Positions 1-9,487 of a DNA stretch of 17,307 bases are shown here, piece by piece. The notes under the pieces were generated by a model, which searched no databases, was not told the origin of the DNA, and worked only from the letters and a program-made list of their open reading frames with translations. Location of the stretch: the NCBI GenBank assembly GCA_009786175.1, contig WQTQ01000189.1, positions 1 through 17,307 of the forward strand, in the 5' to 3' direction. Every line of letters begins with the position of its first letter. Within the stretch, counting starts at the first letter, position 1. The position numbers were made by a program, and so were the translations under genes. The stretch is from Bacillota bacterium (GTDB lineage: Bacteria > Bacillota_A > Clostridia > Lachnospirales > WQUN01).

Positions 1-1320
<1,320 letters not shown>

Positions 1321-3084
1321 ATGAAGGGATTAGGCAAAGCATTACAATTCCGCAGATTTCTGTCGTACTACAAGCCACACAGAGGTCTTTTTGCCGTGCT
1401 TATGCTGGCTTCGGTTACTACGGCGGCAGTGTCCCTTGTTTTGCCGCTGCTGGTAAGGCACATTACAAACGATATTCTTGCAGCGGGCGTATCCGATGTA
1501 CTGTCTCAAATATTACGCATTGGCGCAATTATGGCAGCGATTATTATAGCCCAAACCTGCGCAGGTATATTCATCGACTGGATGGGCCACATAATGGGCG
1601 CGCGCATAGAGCGGGGCCTGCGGACAGAATTGTTTGCCCATTATCAAAAGCTCCCTTTTAGTTTTTTTGACAGCAAAAATACAGGAGAACTTATGTCACG
1701 GCTTACCAACGACTTGTTTAGTATATCCGAAGTTTACCATCACGTGCCTGCAATGGTTCTTACTTACTCCATACAGCTTGTGGGCTCCACAGCTATTTTG
1801 TTGTACATTAACTGGCGGCTTGCGGTACTCATTTTTGTAATTCTGTTGGCAATGGCACTTTATACCGTTTTGTTTTACAAAAAACTTCAGCGTTCGTACA
1901 AGATAAATCAGGAGCGCATAGCCGACATAAACGCCGCCGCACAGGAAAATTTGTCCGGCATACGCATTGTCAAAAGCTTCGCCAACGAGGATACGGAAAT
2001 AAAGAAATTTGCTGTGGAAAACAACCGCTTCTACGAAAGCAGGGCGGAAATTTACAAAAGCGAATCGTTACTGTTATCTGTAGTGGAATATTTTTTCACC
2101 CCTCTAATAACGGTGGCCATAGTCGTTGCCGGTGGCATATGGATTGCAAAGGGCCAGCTTGAAATTACAAGCTTGCTTGTGTTTATCATGTATGTGGCCT
2201 ACCTTACGGGGCCTGTTCCCAAACTTGCGGAATTAATTCCCTTTTACCAATCCGGCTTTACGGGTTTTGTCCGGTTTTGCGAAATTATGGATACCCCAAC
2301 CGACATATCCGATAAAGAAAACGCGACAGAACTCGTTGTTACAAATGGGCGCGTAAAATTTGAAAACGTAACCTTCCGCTACAGCCAAGATTACGAATAT
2401 GTTTTGCGAAACGTAAACCTGGAAGTGCAGCCCGGGGAAACTGTGGCCATAGTTGGCCATTCCGGCATTGGCAAGTCTACCATGTGTTCGCTTATACCCC
2501 GTCTTTACGATGTAAGCGACGGGGCGGTGCGCATTGACGGTGTAGATGTACGTGACGTAACCCTAAATTCCCTGCGAAAGCAAATTGGCTTTGTGCGGCA
2601 AGAGACGTTTTTATTCGCGGGCACTGTAATGGAAAATATCCTGTACGGCAAGCCCGGTGCAACAAAGGACGAAGCAATAGAAGCGGCAAAAAAAGCAAAC
2701 GCCCACAACTTTATTACAGAGCTGCCAATGGGATACAACACAGACATAGGCCAACGTGGTGTAAAGCTTTCCGGCGGACAACAGCAAAGGTTAAGCATCG
2801 CAAGAGTTTTTCTAAAAAACCCGCCGATACTGATTTTTGACGAAGCCACCAGTTCTCTTGACATGGAAAGTGAAAGGGCTGTAATTGAAAGTATGCATGC
2901 ATTGGCAAAGGGACGAACCGCGCTAATAATCGCCCATAGGTTAAGTACAGTGCGCAACGCTAACCGTATTATAGTTTTGACCGATGACGGTATTACAGAG
3001 CAAGGTACCCATTGCGAGCTTTTATCGCGGGATGGTGTTTACGCTAAATTTTATAGTAACTACGAAAATGCGGGAGGCATATAA
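1321..3084 (+). CDS. ABC transporter half-transporter, exporter type (TMD-NBD fusion)
   Basis: The 587-residue protein has an N-terminal six-helix exporter domain (about residues 15-320, long hydrophobic stretches) followed by a nucleotide-binding domain (about 340-587). It therefore probably works as a membrane homodimer, like MsbA/BmrA/Sav1866. Seen in the NBD: Walker A GHSGIGKST (379-387), Q-loop region RQETFLF, signature LSGGQQQR (483-490), Walker B ILIFDE with D507 and catalytic E508, and switch His539 (IIAHRLS). All catalytic residues are intact. The substrate cannot be read from sequence; drugs and lipids are the usual cargo of this class. The ATG directly follows the glpK stop, with AAGG in the end of glpK as the only nearby Shine-Dalgarno, so translation may be coupled. 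The next gene also starts immediately after this stop. Confidence 0.95.
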   Translation: MKGLGKALQFRRFLSYYKPHRGLFAVLMLASVTTAAVSLVLPLLVRHITNDILAAGVSDVLSQILRIGAIMAAIIIAQTCAGIFIDWMGHIMGARIERGLRTELFAHYQKLPFSFFDSKNTGELMSRLTNDLFSISEVYHHVPAMVLTYSIQLVGSTAILLYINWRLAVLIFVILLAMALYTVLFYKKLQRSYKINQERIADINAAAQENLSGIRIVKSFANEDTEIKKFAVENNRFYESRAEIYKSESLLLSVVEYFFTPLITVAIVVAGGIWIAKGQLEITSLLVFIMYVAYLTGPVPKLAELIPFYQSGFTGFVRFCEIMDTPTDISDKENATELVVTNGRVKFENVTFRYSQDYEYVLRNVNLEVQPGETVAIVGHSGIGKSTMCSLIPRLYDVSDGAVRIDGVDVRDVTLNSLRKQIGFVRQETFLFAGTVMENILYGKPGATKDEAIEAAKKANAHNFITELPMGYNTDIGQRGVKLSGGQQQRLSIARVFLKNPPILIFDEATSSLDMESERAVIESMHALAKGRTALIIAHRLSTVRNANRIIVLTDDGITEQGTHCELLSRDGVYAKFYSNYENAGGI

Positions 3085-3690
3085 ATGAAGTTGCTGTACG
3101 GTACAACAAATAAAAGCAAAATCGATTTTATGCAAAGGCGCGTACAGCCTTTGGGGATAGAGCTTCTTAGCCTAACAGACGTGTCTGCGCCTAAGCTGCG
3201 CATTGAAGAAAGCGGCAACAGCCCCCTTGAAAATGCGCGAATTAAAGCACGGGCATATTTTAACGCCCTTAGAATGCCTCTTTTCTCCTGCGATAGCGGC
3301 CTGTACATCGATGGCCTGGATGATGCACGTCAACCAGGGATAAATGTACGCGGGCAGGACGACTACATGACCGACGATGATGCCATTGCCTATTACTCTG
3401 CACTTGCGGTGGAAATGGGTGGTAGAATGGTTGCAAGGTATGTAAACGCCATTTGTCTAATTCTAGAAGATGGGCACGTAATTGAACATATGGGCGAAGA
3501 TGTAGCGTCGGAGCCGTTTTATCTCGTATCCAAACCTCACAAAATTCGAAAAGAAGGCTTTCCGCTAGACAGCATATCTGTTGATATACGAACAGGTGAG
3601 TATTATTATGACATGAAAGACGGCTGGAAATATGGTAGCAAAAAAAGTGATGACGGTTTTGCAAACTTTTTTAAACGTCACTTGATGTAA
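3085..3690 (+). CDS. Divergent HAM1/RdgB-family non-canonical purine NTP pyrophosphatase
   Basis: Family members hydrolyse ITP, dITP and XTP to monophosphates, cleaning the nucleotide pool. The 201-residue length fits. Visible family features are an N-terminal nucleotide-binding motif GTTNKSK (6-12), EESGNSPLENARIKA (41-55, the E-x-NA-x-x-KA region), and CDSGLYIDGL (69-78, the DSGL active-site strand) followed by QPGINVRG, where classical RdgB has PGxxSAR. The C-terminal half lacks the usual GYDP and SHR-type motifs; it reads GFPLDSIS and SKKSDDGFANFF instead. It is therefore a divergent branch and its substrate could differ. The start codon follows the ABC stop codon directly; its ribosome binding site (GGGAGG) lies within the last codons of the ABC gene, which implies translational coupling. 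Confidence 0.82.
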   Translation: MKLLYGTTNKSKIDFMQRRVQPLGIELLSLTDVSAPKLRIEESGNSPLENARIKARAYFNALRMPLFSCDSGLYIDGLDDARQPGINVRGQDDYMTDDDAIAYYSALAVEMGGRMVARYVNAICLILEDGHVIEHMGEDVASEPFYLVSKPHKIRKEGFPLDSISVDIRTGEYYYDMKDGWKYGSKKSDDGFANFFKRHLM

Positions 3691-3712
3691 ATTACGCAAA
3701 GGAGGAAGTACC

Positions 3713-4822
3713 ATGGCACTGCAGGACGACATCCGTAAAACAAGAGATTTTTACGCAATGAAAAAGAACGCCCCAATTTTACAGCACGAATTTGGCTTTT
3801 ACTCTTTGGAGCGGTGGATAAGGGAGGGGCACATCAAAAATGAAGGCGAAATATGGCAAAAGTGGGACTGTGACGGCCACGGTATTTTCTATTTTGGCGG
3901 ACTGGGCTGGTGCGAAGCCCCTATGGTGCCCTGTTACGAAGAAAAAATACTGGAAGACCGGGGCGAGTACGAAGTGGTTCAAGACTATGCCGGGCGGCAT
4001 GTACTGTGCTTTAAAGGGCGCAGAAACGGCTTTATGCCCGAGTATATCGACCACCCGGTAAAAGACCGCGATACATGGGAGCGGGAAATGAAATGGCGGC
4101 TTTCGCCGGACACCCCGGAACGGTACGCGAGCACTCACGAAACAGGTCAGCGCATGAAAGATTTGGCCGCCCAGGGCGCGATGATTGGCCAAAATGTTAT
4201 TGGCGGATACATGTATTTACGCTCTCTTGTTGGCCCAACAGAAATTTTGTACATGGTGTACGACGATCCGGGCCTGGTCCACGACATGATGAAAACCTGG
4301 TTCGAAGTTGCGGACGCGACCATAGCAAAACACCAACAATATGCCACTTTAGACGAGCTGTTCCTTGCGGAAGATATTTGCTACAACATGGGTCCGCTTA
4401 TGTCCCCGGACATGATGCGGGAGTTTTTGTTCCCATATTATCAGCAGCTAATTACCAACATAAAAGCAAGACAGCCGGATAAATCCCGCCATATGTATTT
4501 GCAAATTGACAGCGATGGCGACTGCCGTCCGGTAATCCCCGTGTACCGGGAACTTGGCGCGGATTATTTTTCTCCCATAGAAGTTGCCAGCGGCTGTGAC
4601 GTTGTGGAAATTGCTAAGCAGTACCCGGATATGCTGTTGCGCGGCGGTTTTGACAAGCGTATTATGGCCGCCGGTAAAGACGCCATAGACCGTGAAATTG
4701 ACCGCATCATGCCCTTTATGAAAGAGCGCGGCGGCTACATTCCCACGTGTGACCATGGCGTACCGGAAGAAGTCAGTTTCGAGAATTTTTTGCATTACCG
4801 TAAAAGGTTGAAGGAGTTTTAG
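3713..4822 (+). CDS. Uroporphyrinogen decarboxylase-superfamily protein (not HemE)
   Basis: The 369-residue protein belongs to the UroD/MtaA TIM-barrel superfamily, judged from EDICYNMGPLMSPDMMREF, the strand ELGADYFSPIEVASGCDVVE, RGGFDKRIM and the C-terminal PTCDHGVPEEVSFENFLHYR. It lacks the N-terminal RxxGR-type substrate arginines of genuine HemE. The H-x-C zinc motif of cobamide methyltransferases such as MtaA is replaced by LQIDSDGD, although a Cys is kept in TCDHGVP. It is therefore neither a safe haem enzyme nor a canonical corrinoid methyltransferase; many clostridial paralogues of this kind have unknown methyl-transfer roles. A strong AAAGGAGG lies 7 nt before the ATG, 22 nt after the preceding stop. 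It is the last gene of the + strand run and is followed by a terminator. No corrinoid-binding protein gene is present in the window. Confidence 0.85.
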   Translation: MALQDDIRKTRDFYAMKKNAPILQHEFGFYSLERWIREGHIKNEGEIWQKWDCDGHGIFYFGGLGWCEAPMVPCYEEKILEDRGEYEVVQDYAGRHVLCFKGRRNGFMPEYIDHPVKDRDTWEREMKWRLSPDTPERYASTHETGQRMKDLAAQGAMIGQNVIGGYMYLRSLVGPTEILYMVYDDPGLVHDMMKTWFEVADATIAKHQQYATLDELFLAEDICYNMGPLMSPDMMREFLFPYYQQLITNIKARQPDKSRHMYLQIDSDGDCRPVIPVYRELGADYFSPIEVASGCDVVEIAKQYPDMLLRGGFDKRIMAAGKDAIDREIDRIMPFMKERGGYIPTCDHGVPEEVSFENFLHYRKRLKEF

Positions 4823-4826
4823 GATT

Positions 4827-4860
4827 AATGCCATGCTGCTAATAACGGTATGGCATTTTT
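4827..4860 (+). terminator. Rho-independent terminator of the glpK-ABC-HAM1-UroD run
   Basis: An 8-bp perfect stem AATGCCAT (4827-4834) / ATGGCATT (4850-4857), extendable inward by a G-T and a C-G pair, is followed by a run of T to 4860. It begins 5 nt after the UroD-like stop codon, exactly where a terminator is expected. Confidence 0.85.
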
Positions 4861-4968
4861 AATTATGAATCAAACCATCCATACCAAGGCTGCAATAAAT
4901 CTGCTAAAATTTTACGAAGCTAATTTGCTAGACATTTCAGGCGATTGAACAGAAAAGAATTTTACAAC

Positions 4969-5018
4969 AACAAGACCGGCAGAATCTTTCCAGTTCTCAG
5001 ATTCTAGCCGGTTTTGTT
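4969..5018. terminator. Long hairpin, probable (bidirectional) terminator between convergent units
   Basis: The left arm 4969-4986 (AACAAGACCGGCAGAATC) pairs with 5000-5018 with one G-T wobble and one bulged A, giving about 18 bp around a 13-nt loop. It lies 24 nt beyond the stop of the - strand PLDc_N gene. On the - strand the stem is followed by TTGTTGTAAAATTC; on the + strand the arm itself ends GGTTTTGTT. The most natural role is terminating the long - strand operon. Apart from this and the 4827 hairpin I see nothing supported between 4823 and 5041. Confidence 0.7.
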
Positions 5019-5041
5019 ATGCGTAAAACTACTTATCTGAT

Positions 5042-5269
5042 TTACTCAACTTCCCGCAGCAACTCCGCCTTTTTATTTAGCGACTTGGACCCCATCGCAA
5101 AATAAATGATTGGCCCTACGAAATTAACAAATAACAGGGGTATCCATTTCCACTTACTTTTTAACGGCAGCGGTTTGCATAAAATGCTAATCAAGCCTGC
5201 AAAAAACAGGATAACTTCTACAGCGGTTAAAGAAATGATGATTTCTTTTATAGGTTTTTGATTGTTCAT
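5042..5269 (-). CDS. Small PLDc_N-type membrane protein
   Basis: This is a 75-residue protein with two hydrophobic helices (about residues 9-31 and 40-58). The second contains WIPLLFVNFVGPIIYFAMG, the G-P-I-x-Y-x-x-x-G pattern of the PLDc_N (phospholipase D/nuclease N-terminal) membrane domain. That domain occurs alone as small membrane proteins in Bacillota; their function is not established. The ATG at 5267-5269 is preceded by GGAGG at 5276-5280. The gene begins 15 nt after the clpC stop, so it is very likely the last gene of the clpC operon. The lack of any phospholipase catalytic domain (HKD motif) means it should not be called a phospholipase. Confidence 0.8.
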   Translation of the reverse strand: MNNQKPIKEIIISLTAVEVILFFAGLISILCKPLPLKSKWKWIPLLFVNFVGPIIYFAMGSKSLNKKAELLREVE

Positions 5270-5284
5270 ATGGCACCTCCGGGG

Positions 5285-7765
5285 TTAATTGTTTACTACT
5301 TCAAAAACTACTTTGCCGTCGGCGTAATTGCCGCGTACTGTGCAGCCTTCTTGGAAACGGCCTTGCAAAATGGCTTCCGCAAGTTCGTCTTCAATCATGT
5401 TTTGTATTGCCCTGCGAAGGGGGCGCGCGCCGTACATTTGGTCGTAGCCTTCTGTGGCGATATGGTCGATAAGCGCGTCGGAATATGATAAATTGATATT
5501 CATATTGCCGCGGATACGCCGGGCTGTTTCGTTTAGCAGCAATTCGGCGATTTTTCTTATATCGTCGTTATCCAACGGGTGGAATACGATAATGTCATCG
5601 ATTCTGTTCAAAAACTCTGGACGGAATAATTTTTTTACCTCGTCCATGACTACTTTTTTCATATTCTCGTAATCGCGTTCTTTGTCATCGTCCGGGATAA
5701 AGCCCAGCTTTTTGGGGTTAATAATGGACCTTGCGCCTGCGTTGCTTGTCATGATGATAACGGTATTTTTGAAGTTGATTTTGCGCCCTTGGGCGTCTGT
5801 GATGTGTCCGTCGTCTAAAACCTGCAGCAGGACGTTAAATACGTCCGGATGGGCTTTTTCAATTTCGTCAAAAAGTACCACGGAATACGGCTTTCTGCGC
5901 ACTTTTTCGCTTAGCTCCCCGCCTTCGTCGTAGCCGATATACCCCGGCGGCGAACCGATAAGCCGTGATACGCTGTGCTTCTCCATAAATTCGGACATGT
6001 CCACGCGAATAATGGCGTTTTCGTCACCGAAAAGAATTTCTGCCAAGGCACGGCACAGGTGAGTTTTACCAACGCCTGTGGGCCCAAGGAATAAGAAGGA
6101 CCCAATGGGCCTGTTGGGGCTTTTAAGCCCTACGCGGCCACGGCGGATTGCCTTGGAAACAGTTGAAACTGCCGTATCCTGGCCAATTACGCGTTGGTGA
6201 ATAATTTCTTCCATGTTCATAAGCCGCTGGCTTTCTTCCTGTTGTAAGCGGGTTACCGGTACGCCGGTAATTGTAGACAGTACAGCAGAAATTTCATCTG
6301 CATTAACAACATGGTGCGATTTTGTATGAGCGTCTTTCCAGCGTTTTTCTTCGTCTTCCAGCTGTTCTTTTAAGGTGTTTTGCCGCTGCTTTAACATCCC
6401 GGCTTTTTCAAATTCTTCAAGTTTAATGGCGGCTTCTTTTTCTGCTTCCAACTCCGCAATTTTGTCGTTCAAAACTTTGATGTTTGGCGGTGCGGTGTAG
6501 GAACGCAAACGTACCCGCGAAGCAGTTTCGTCCAATAAGTCGATTGCTTTGTCCGGTAAAAAGCGGTCTGAAATATACCGGGCAGACAGCATTACTGCGG
6601 CCTCTACGGCATCGTCTGTGATTTGCACTTTATGGTGTGCTTCGTATTTGTCGCGGATGCCCATTAAGATGGCGATGGCTTCGTCTTCGGTGGGCTCGTC
6701 AACCATTACAGGCTGGAAACGTCTTTCCAATGCTGCGTCTTTTTCGATATGCTTGCGGTATTCGTTTAGCGTTGTGGCACCGATAACCTGCATTTCGCCG
6801 CGGGCCAGGGCGGGCTTTAAAATATTGGCTGCGTCAAGGGAGCCCTCCGCACCGCCTGCACCGATGAGTGTATGCATTTCGTCGATGAATAAAATAATAT
6901 TGGTGTTGGCGATAACTTCCTCGATTACGCGCTTAATGCGTTCTTCAAACTCGCCCCGGTATTTTGTGCCCGCAACCATGGCGGCCAAGTCCAGTGCCAC
7001 AACCCGCTTGTCCTTAATCGGCTCGGGTACATCGCCGGACACAATACGCTGGGCAAGGCCTTCTACAATGGCGGTTTTGCCAACGCCCGGGTCACCAACA
7101 AGGCAGGGGTTATTTTTTGTGCGGCGGCTTAGAATTTGAATTACACGCTCAGTTTCTTTGTTGCGCCCAATAATGGGGTCAAATGTGTTATCTTTCGCGA
7201 TTTTTGTAAAGTCGCGGCTGTAATTATCCAAAAACGGCGTGTCGCTTTTGGGGTTATGTTTATTTTTGTTGCCCATTTGTGGATGGAAAGGGTGGCTGGG
7301 AGGATGCTGGCCGCCGTGGCCAACTTCGCCCAACATTTGCATTATATCCGCAAAAACTTTTGGTATATTAAGCCCTAAGGATATAAGAAGATTGCAGGCA
7401 AATGACTCTTGCTCCCGTAAAAGGGCAATTAGCAAATGCTCTGTACCGATGTAGTTTGTTTTCATACGCAAAGCCTCTTGCTGACTTATTTCCAGAACGC
7501 GCTTTGTGCGCGGTGTAAAGCCCGCAGGCCCGGCAGATGCCATTGGGGAAGGGGATTGCCCGTCTGTGGCGGATTTAATTTGCCTTTCTATATCTGCGGC
7601 TGTAATTTTTTGAGTTTCTAAGATTTTTGCGGCAATGCCGTCGGTTACAAGGGCCAACCCCAATAACAGATGCTCTGTTCCTACAAGTGGGCTTCCCATT
7701 TGTGCTGCTATATTTTGAGCGTTTTGGATGGCTTGTCTTGCTTTTTCTGTAAACGGACCTTTCAT
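5285..7765 (-). CDS. clpC: ATP-dependent Clp protease ATP-binding subunit ClpC
   Basis: This is a Hsp100 AAA+ unfoldase that feeds proteins, including arginine-phosphorylated ones, to ClpP. From the chosen ATG at 7763-7765 (GAGGAG about 9 nt upstream, and N-terminus [13 protein letters not shown] matching the family) it is 826 residues. Order seen: double Clp_N repeat (1-150) with GTEHLLLGL and GTEHLLIAL, a Gly/Pro/His-rich linker, AAA1 with Walker A GDPGVGKT (224-231) and Walker B D295/E296, a coiled-coil middle domain with a UVR-like stretch (about 395-460), AAA2 with Walker A GPTGVGKT (561-568) and Walker B D633/E634, and the C-terminal D2-small domain. A ClpP-docking tripeptide LGF lies at 687-689, so it should pair with ClpP. 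An upstream in-frame ATG at 7805-7807 falls in a GC-rich repeat and is not favoured. It lies downstream of mcsA and mcsB as in Bacillus. Confidence 0.97.
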   Translation of the reverse strand: MKGPFTEKARQAIQNAQNIAAQMGSPLVGTEHLLLGLALVTDGIAAKILETQKITAADIERQIKSATDGQSPSPMASAGPAGFTPRTKRVLEISQQEALRMKTNYIGTEHLLIALLREQESFACNLLISLGLNIPKVFADIMQMLGEVGHGGQHPPSHPFHPQMGNKNKHNPKSDTPFLDNYSRDFTKIAKDNTFDPIIGRNKETERVIQILSRRTKNNPCLVGDPGVGKTAIVEGLAQRIVSGDVPEPIKDKRVVALDLAAMVAGTKYRGEFEERIKRVIEEVIANTNIILFIDEMHTLIGAGGAEGSLDAANILKPALARGEMQVIGATTLNEYRKHIEKDAALERRFQPVMVDEPTEDEAIAILMGIRDKYEAHHKVQITDDAVEAAVMLSARYISDRFLPDKAIDLLDETASRVRLRSYTAPPNIKVLNDKIAELEAEKEAAIKLEEFEKAGMLKQRQNTLKEQLEDEEKRWKDAHTKSHHVVNADEISAVLSTITGVPVTRLQQEESQRLMNMEEIIHQRVIGQDTAVSTVSKAIRRGRVGLKSPNRPIGSFLFLGPTGVGKTHLCRALAEILFGDENAIIRVDMSEFMEKHSVSRLIGSPPGYIGYDEGGELSEKVRRKPYSVVLFDEIEKAHPDVFNVLLQVLDDGHITDAQGRKINFKNTVIIMTSNAGARSIINPKKLGFIPDDDKERDYENMKKVVMDEVKKLFRPEFLNRIDDIIVFHPLDNDDIRKIAELLLNETARRIRGNMNINLSYSDALIDHIATEGYDQMYGARPLRRAIQNMIEDELAEAILQGRFQEGCTVRGNYADGKVVFEVVNN

Positions 7766-7790
7766 CTTATGTAGCTCCTCTCTCATTTTA

Positions 7791-7885
7791 ATGGGGCTCT
7801 GCCCCAAACCCCGCCATTCCGCCGGGAGTAAATCCCGGCTACATTTCCTCGCTACGCTGCGGGAAGCGACGGTGTCGCTTGAATT
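7791..7885. repeat. GC-rich tandem-hairpin element between mcsB and clpC (REP-like)
   Basis: The mcsB-clpC gap holds three successive perfect hairpins: GGGGC-TCT-GCCCC (7793-7805), GCCGGGA-GTAAA-TCCCGGC (7821-7839) and AAGCGAC-GGT-GTCGCTT (7864-7880). Base composition is clearly richer in GC than its surroundings. The rest of this operon is packed with gaps under 25 nt, so 135 bp here stands out. It looks like a dispersed intergenic repeat; on the RNA it could stabilise or partly terminate the transcript between mcsB and clpC. The repeat nature is inferred, since only one copy is in the window. Confidence 0.55.
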
Positions 7886-7900
7886 TTTTGAATGTCAAAA

Positions 7901-8932
7901 TTATTTATAGAAAATCTTACGCAAAAAGTCTGCGCGGGCAGTGTCGGTTTCGTCTTCGTTCATGGTTTTTCCGGCGGCAAAGTACAAATGCCCCGGTTGG
8001 ATTTCCATCATAATTTGATAAATTGGCACAGCCAGCTTTGGCAAGTCTAAAATGCCTGCCATGTAACCAAGGCGTATATCCGAAAGAAGATTCATTGCTT
8101 CATGAACGGCAATTCTGCGGCTGTATGACAGTATTCCATAGGCACGGTATGCCTTATCCTGCAAATAGTTTTGCCTGCTTGAAAGAATATTATCCCTTGT
8201 TTGTATTTCTCGTTTAATTATGTTGTCGGCTACAATTGCCAGGGTTTTGATTATCTGCGCTTCGTTTTTACCCAATGTAATCTGGTTAGAAAGCTGGTAA
8301 ATGCTGCCCATCGGAATTGTACCCTCGCCATAAATGCCCCGTAATGTCATGCCGGATTTTGTAATGTACGGGAATAATTTTTTCAGCATGTTTGTTTTAT
8401 CCAGGCAGGGCAAGTGAACCATGTACGATGCCCGAAGGCCTGTGCCTACATTGGTAGGGCAGGCAGTTAAATACCCAAGTTTTTCGTCAAATGCAAAGTC
8501 TAAATATTTTTCCAGCAAGTTATCAATTTCGTTAGCTGTTATCAAGGCATGAGCCAAGTTATTCCCGGGGCAAACAGATTGAATACGAACATGATCTTCC
8601 TCGTTAACCATAACGCTTATATTTTGATACACATCAACAAAAACCCCTTTAGACAGTGTGCTGTCTAAATATCTGGGGCTTAAAATATGTTTTTCCAAAA
8701 AAATTTGCTGGTCTATTTTCCTCAGGTCTTGCACCACTAAAGGCTCGAACGGACGCTGAACATTTATTTTACCAATAATATTTTCAACTTCCAAAACTAT
8801 AGCGGATGCGTCACTTGGGGATAGTTTCCGCTGAAACAAGTATTGCTTTAAATTACGCGCCAGCCGTACCCTGGACGAGATAATTTGGTTCTCATCCGTT
8901 GCGTTACTTTGATACCACGGACCAAAAGCCAC
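7901..8932 (-). CDS. mcsB: Protein-arginine kinase McsB
   Basis: McsB is a phosphagen-kinase-fold enzyme that phosphorylates arginines on proteins, marking them for ClpC-ClpP. Seen: ISSRVRLARN near the N-terminus, the catalytic NEEDHVRIQ motif, ACPTNVGTGLRASYMVHLP, and EGTIPMGSIYQLSNQ. I prefer the GTG at 8930-8932 (AGAGGTGA 4 nt upstream, 13 nt after the mcsA stop, 343 residues). An ATG at 8966-8968 with AGGAG 10 nt upstream would give 355 residues and overlap mcsA by 23 nt, and cannot be excluded. The C-terminal pArg-sensing motif described as RDxxRA in Bacillus reads TDTARA here, so the first arginine appears lost. It is activated in other species by McsA, encoded immediately upstream. Confidence 0.95.
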   Translation of the reverse strand: MAFGPWYQSNATDENQIISSRVRLARNLKQYLFQRKLSPSDASAIVLEVENIIGKINVQRPFEPLVVQDLRKIDQQIFLEKHILSPRYLDSTLSKGVFVDVYQNISVMVNEEDHVRIQSVCPGNNLAHALITANEIDNLLEKYLDFAFDEKLGYLTACPTNVGTGLRASYMVHLPCLDKTNMLKKLFPYITKSGMTLRGIYGEGTIPMGSIYQLSNQITLGKNEAQIIKTLAIVADNIIKREIQTRDNILSSRQNYLQDKAYRAYGILSYSRRIAVHEAMNLLSDIRLGYMAGILDLPKLAVPIYQIMMEIQPGHLYFAAGKTMNEDETDTARADFLRKIFYK

Positions 8933-8945
8933 GGCTTCACCTCTT

Positions 8946-9464
8946 CTAATTACTGTCACTTCCTTCATTATCAGCATACTCCTGTTGTGCGTCAAGGCGT
9001 CGTATTTGATCCCGTAAGAACGCGGCCCTTCCAAAATCCTCTTCCTCTACGGCTTGTTGCATATGGGTGCGCAACTTGTAAACTTGACGATCCCGTTTTA
9101 ATGAAGCACCGGCCCGCTTTGGAAATTTTCCTTCATGGGTAATTGCTGTGTGCGTGTTCATTAGTAAAGGCTCGAGTATATTGAAAAAAGACCGGTAACA
9201 TGCGGCGCATCCCATTGTGCCGTCTTTTTTAAGTCCATCAAGAGTAAGACCGCAGCGGTCACATGTAGGTTGCGGAGTGCTTGTTTTTGCATGGGAATTA
9301 GCATGAATTTTACTGAAAAGCCCATGAAAGATATTTTCCAAAATCAAAAACATCTCAACTTCGCCGGAACAATCGTTACAAAGATAGATATCTTTTTTTA
9401 CACCGTCTGACAGCTGTTGCATACATACAGTGGCGGTATTTTTTTTGCATTTTTCACAGTACAT
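8946..9464 (-). CDS. mcsA: Zinc-binding McsB activator McsA
   Basis: The 172-residue protein has two treble-clef-like zinc modules, with C3/C6/C29/C32 and C68/C71/C86/C89, and a C-terminal UVR domain (about 125-157, QQAVEEEDFGRAAFLRDQIRRL). This is the standard McsA layout. In other Bacillota, McsA binds and stimulates McsB and links it to the stress response. The start ATG at 9462-9464 has GGGGG 6 nt upstream. The gene lies 23 nt downstream of the zinc-ribbon gene and just before mcsB, so the three are co-transcribed. Length and motif spacing are normal. Confidence 0.94.
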   Translation of the reverse strand: MYCEKCKKNTATVCMQQLSDGVKKDIYLCNDCSGEVEMFLILENIFHGLFSKIHANSHAKTSTPQPTCDRCGLTLDGLKKDGTMGCAACYRSFFNILEPLLMNTHTAITHEGKFPKRAGASLKRDRQVYKLRTHMQQAVEEEDFGRAAFLRDQIRRLDAQQEYADNEGSDSN

Positions 9465-9487
9465 ATTGACCCCCTTCTATATTTATT

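Noticed and set aside
4865..4948. 27-codon + strand open frame after the UroD terminator
   Set aside because: It has no ribosome binding site, starts directly at the terminator T run and resembles nothing known.
7766..7807. Upstream in-frame ATG adding 14 residues to ClpC
   Set aside because: It falls in the GC-rich hairpin element without a Shine-Dalgarno; the ATG at 7765 has GAGGAG and gives a family-like N-terminus.
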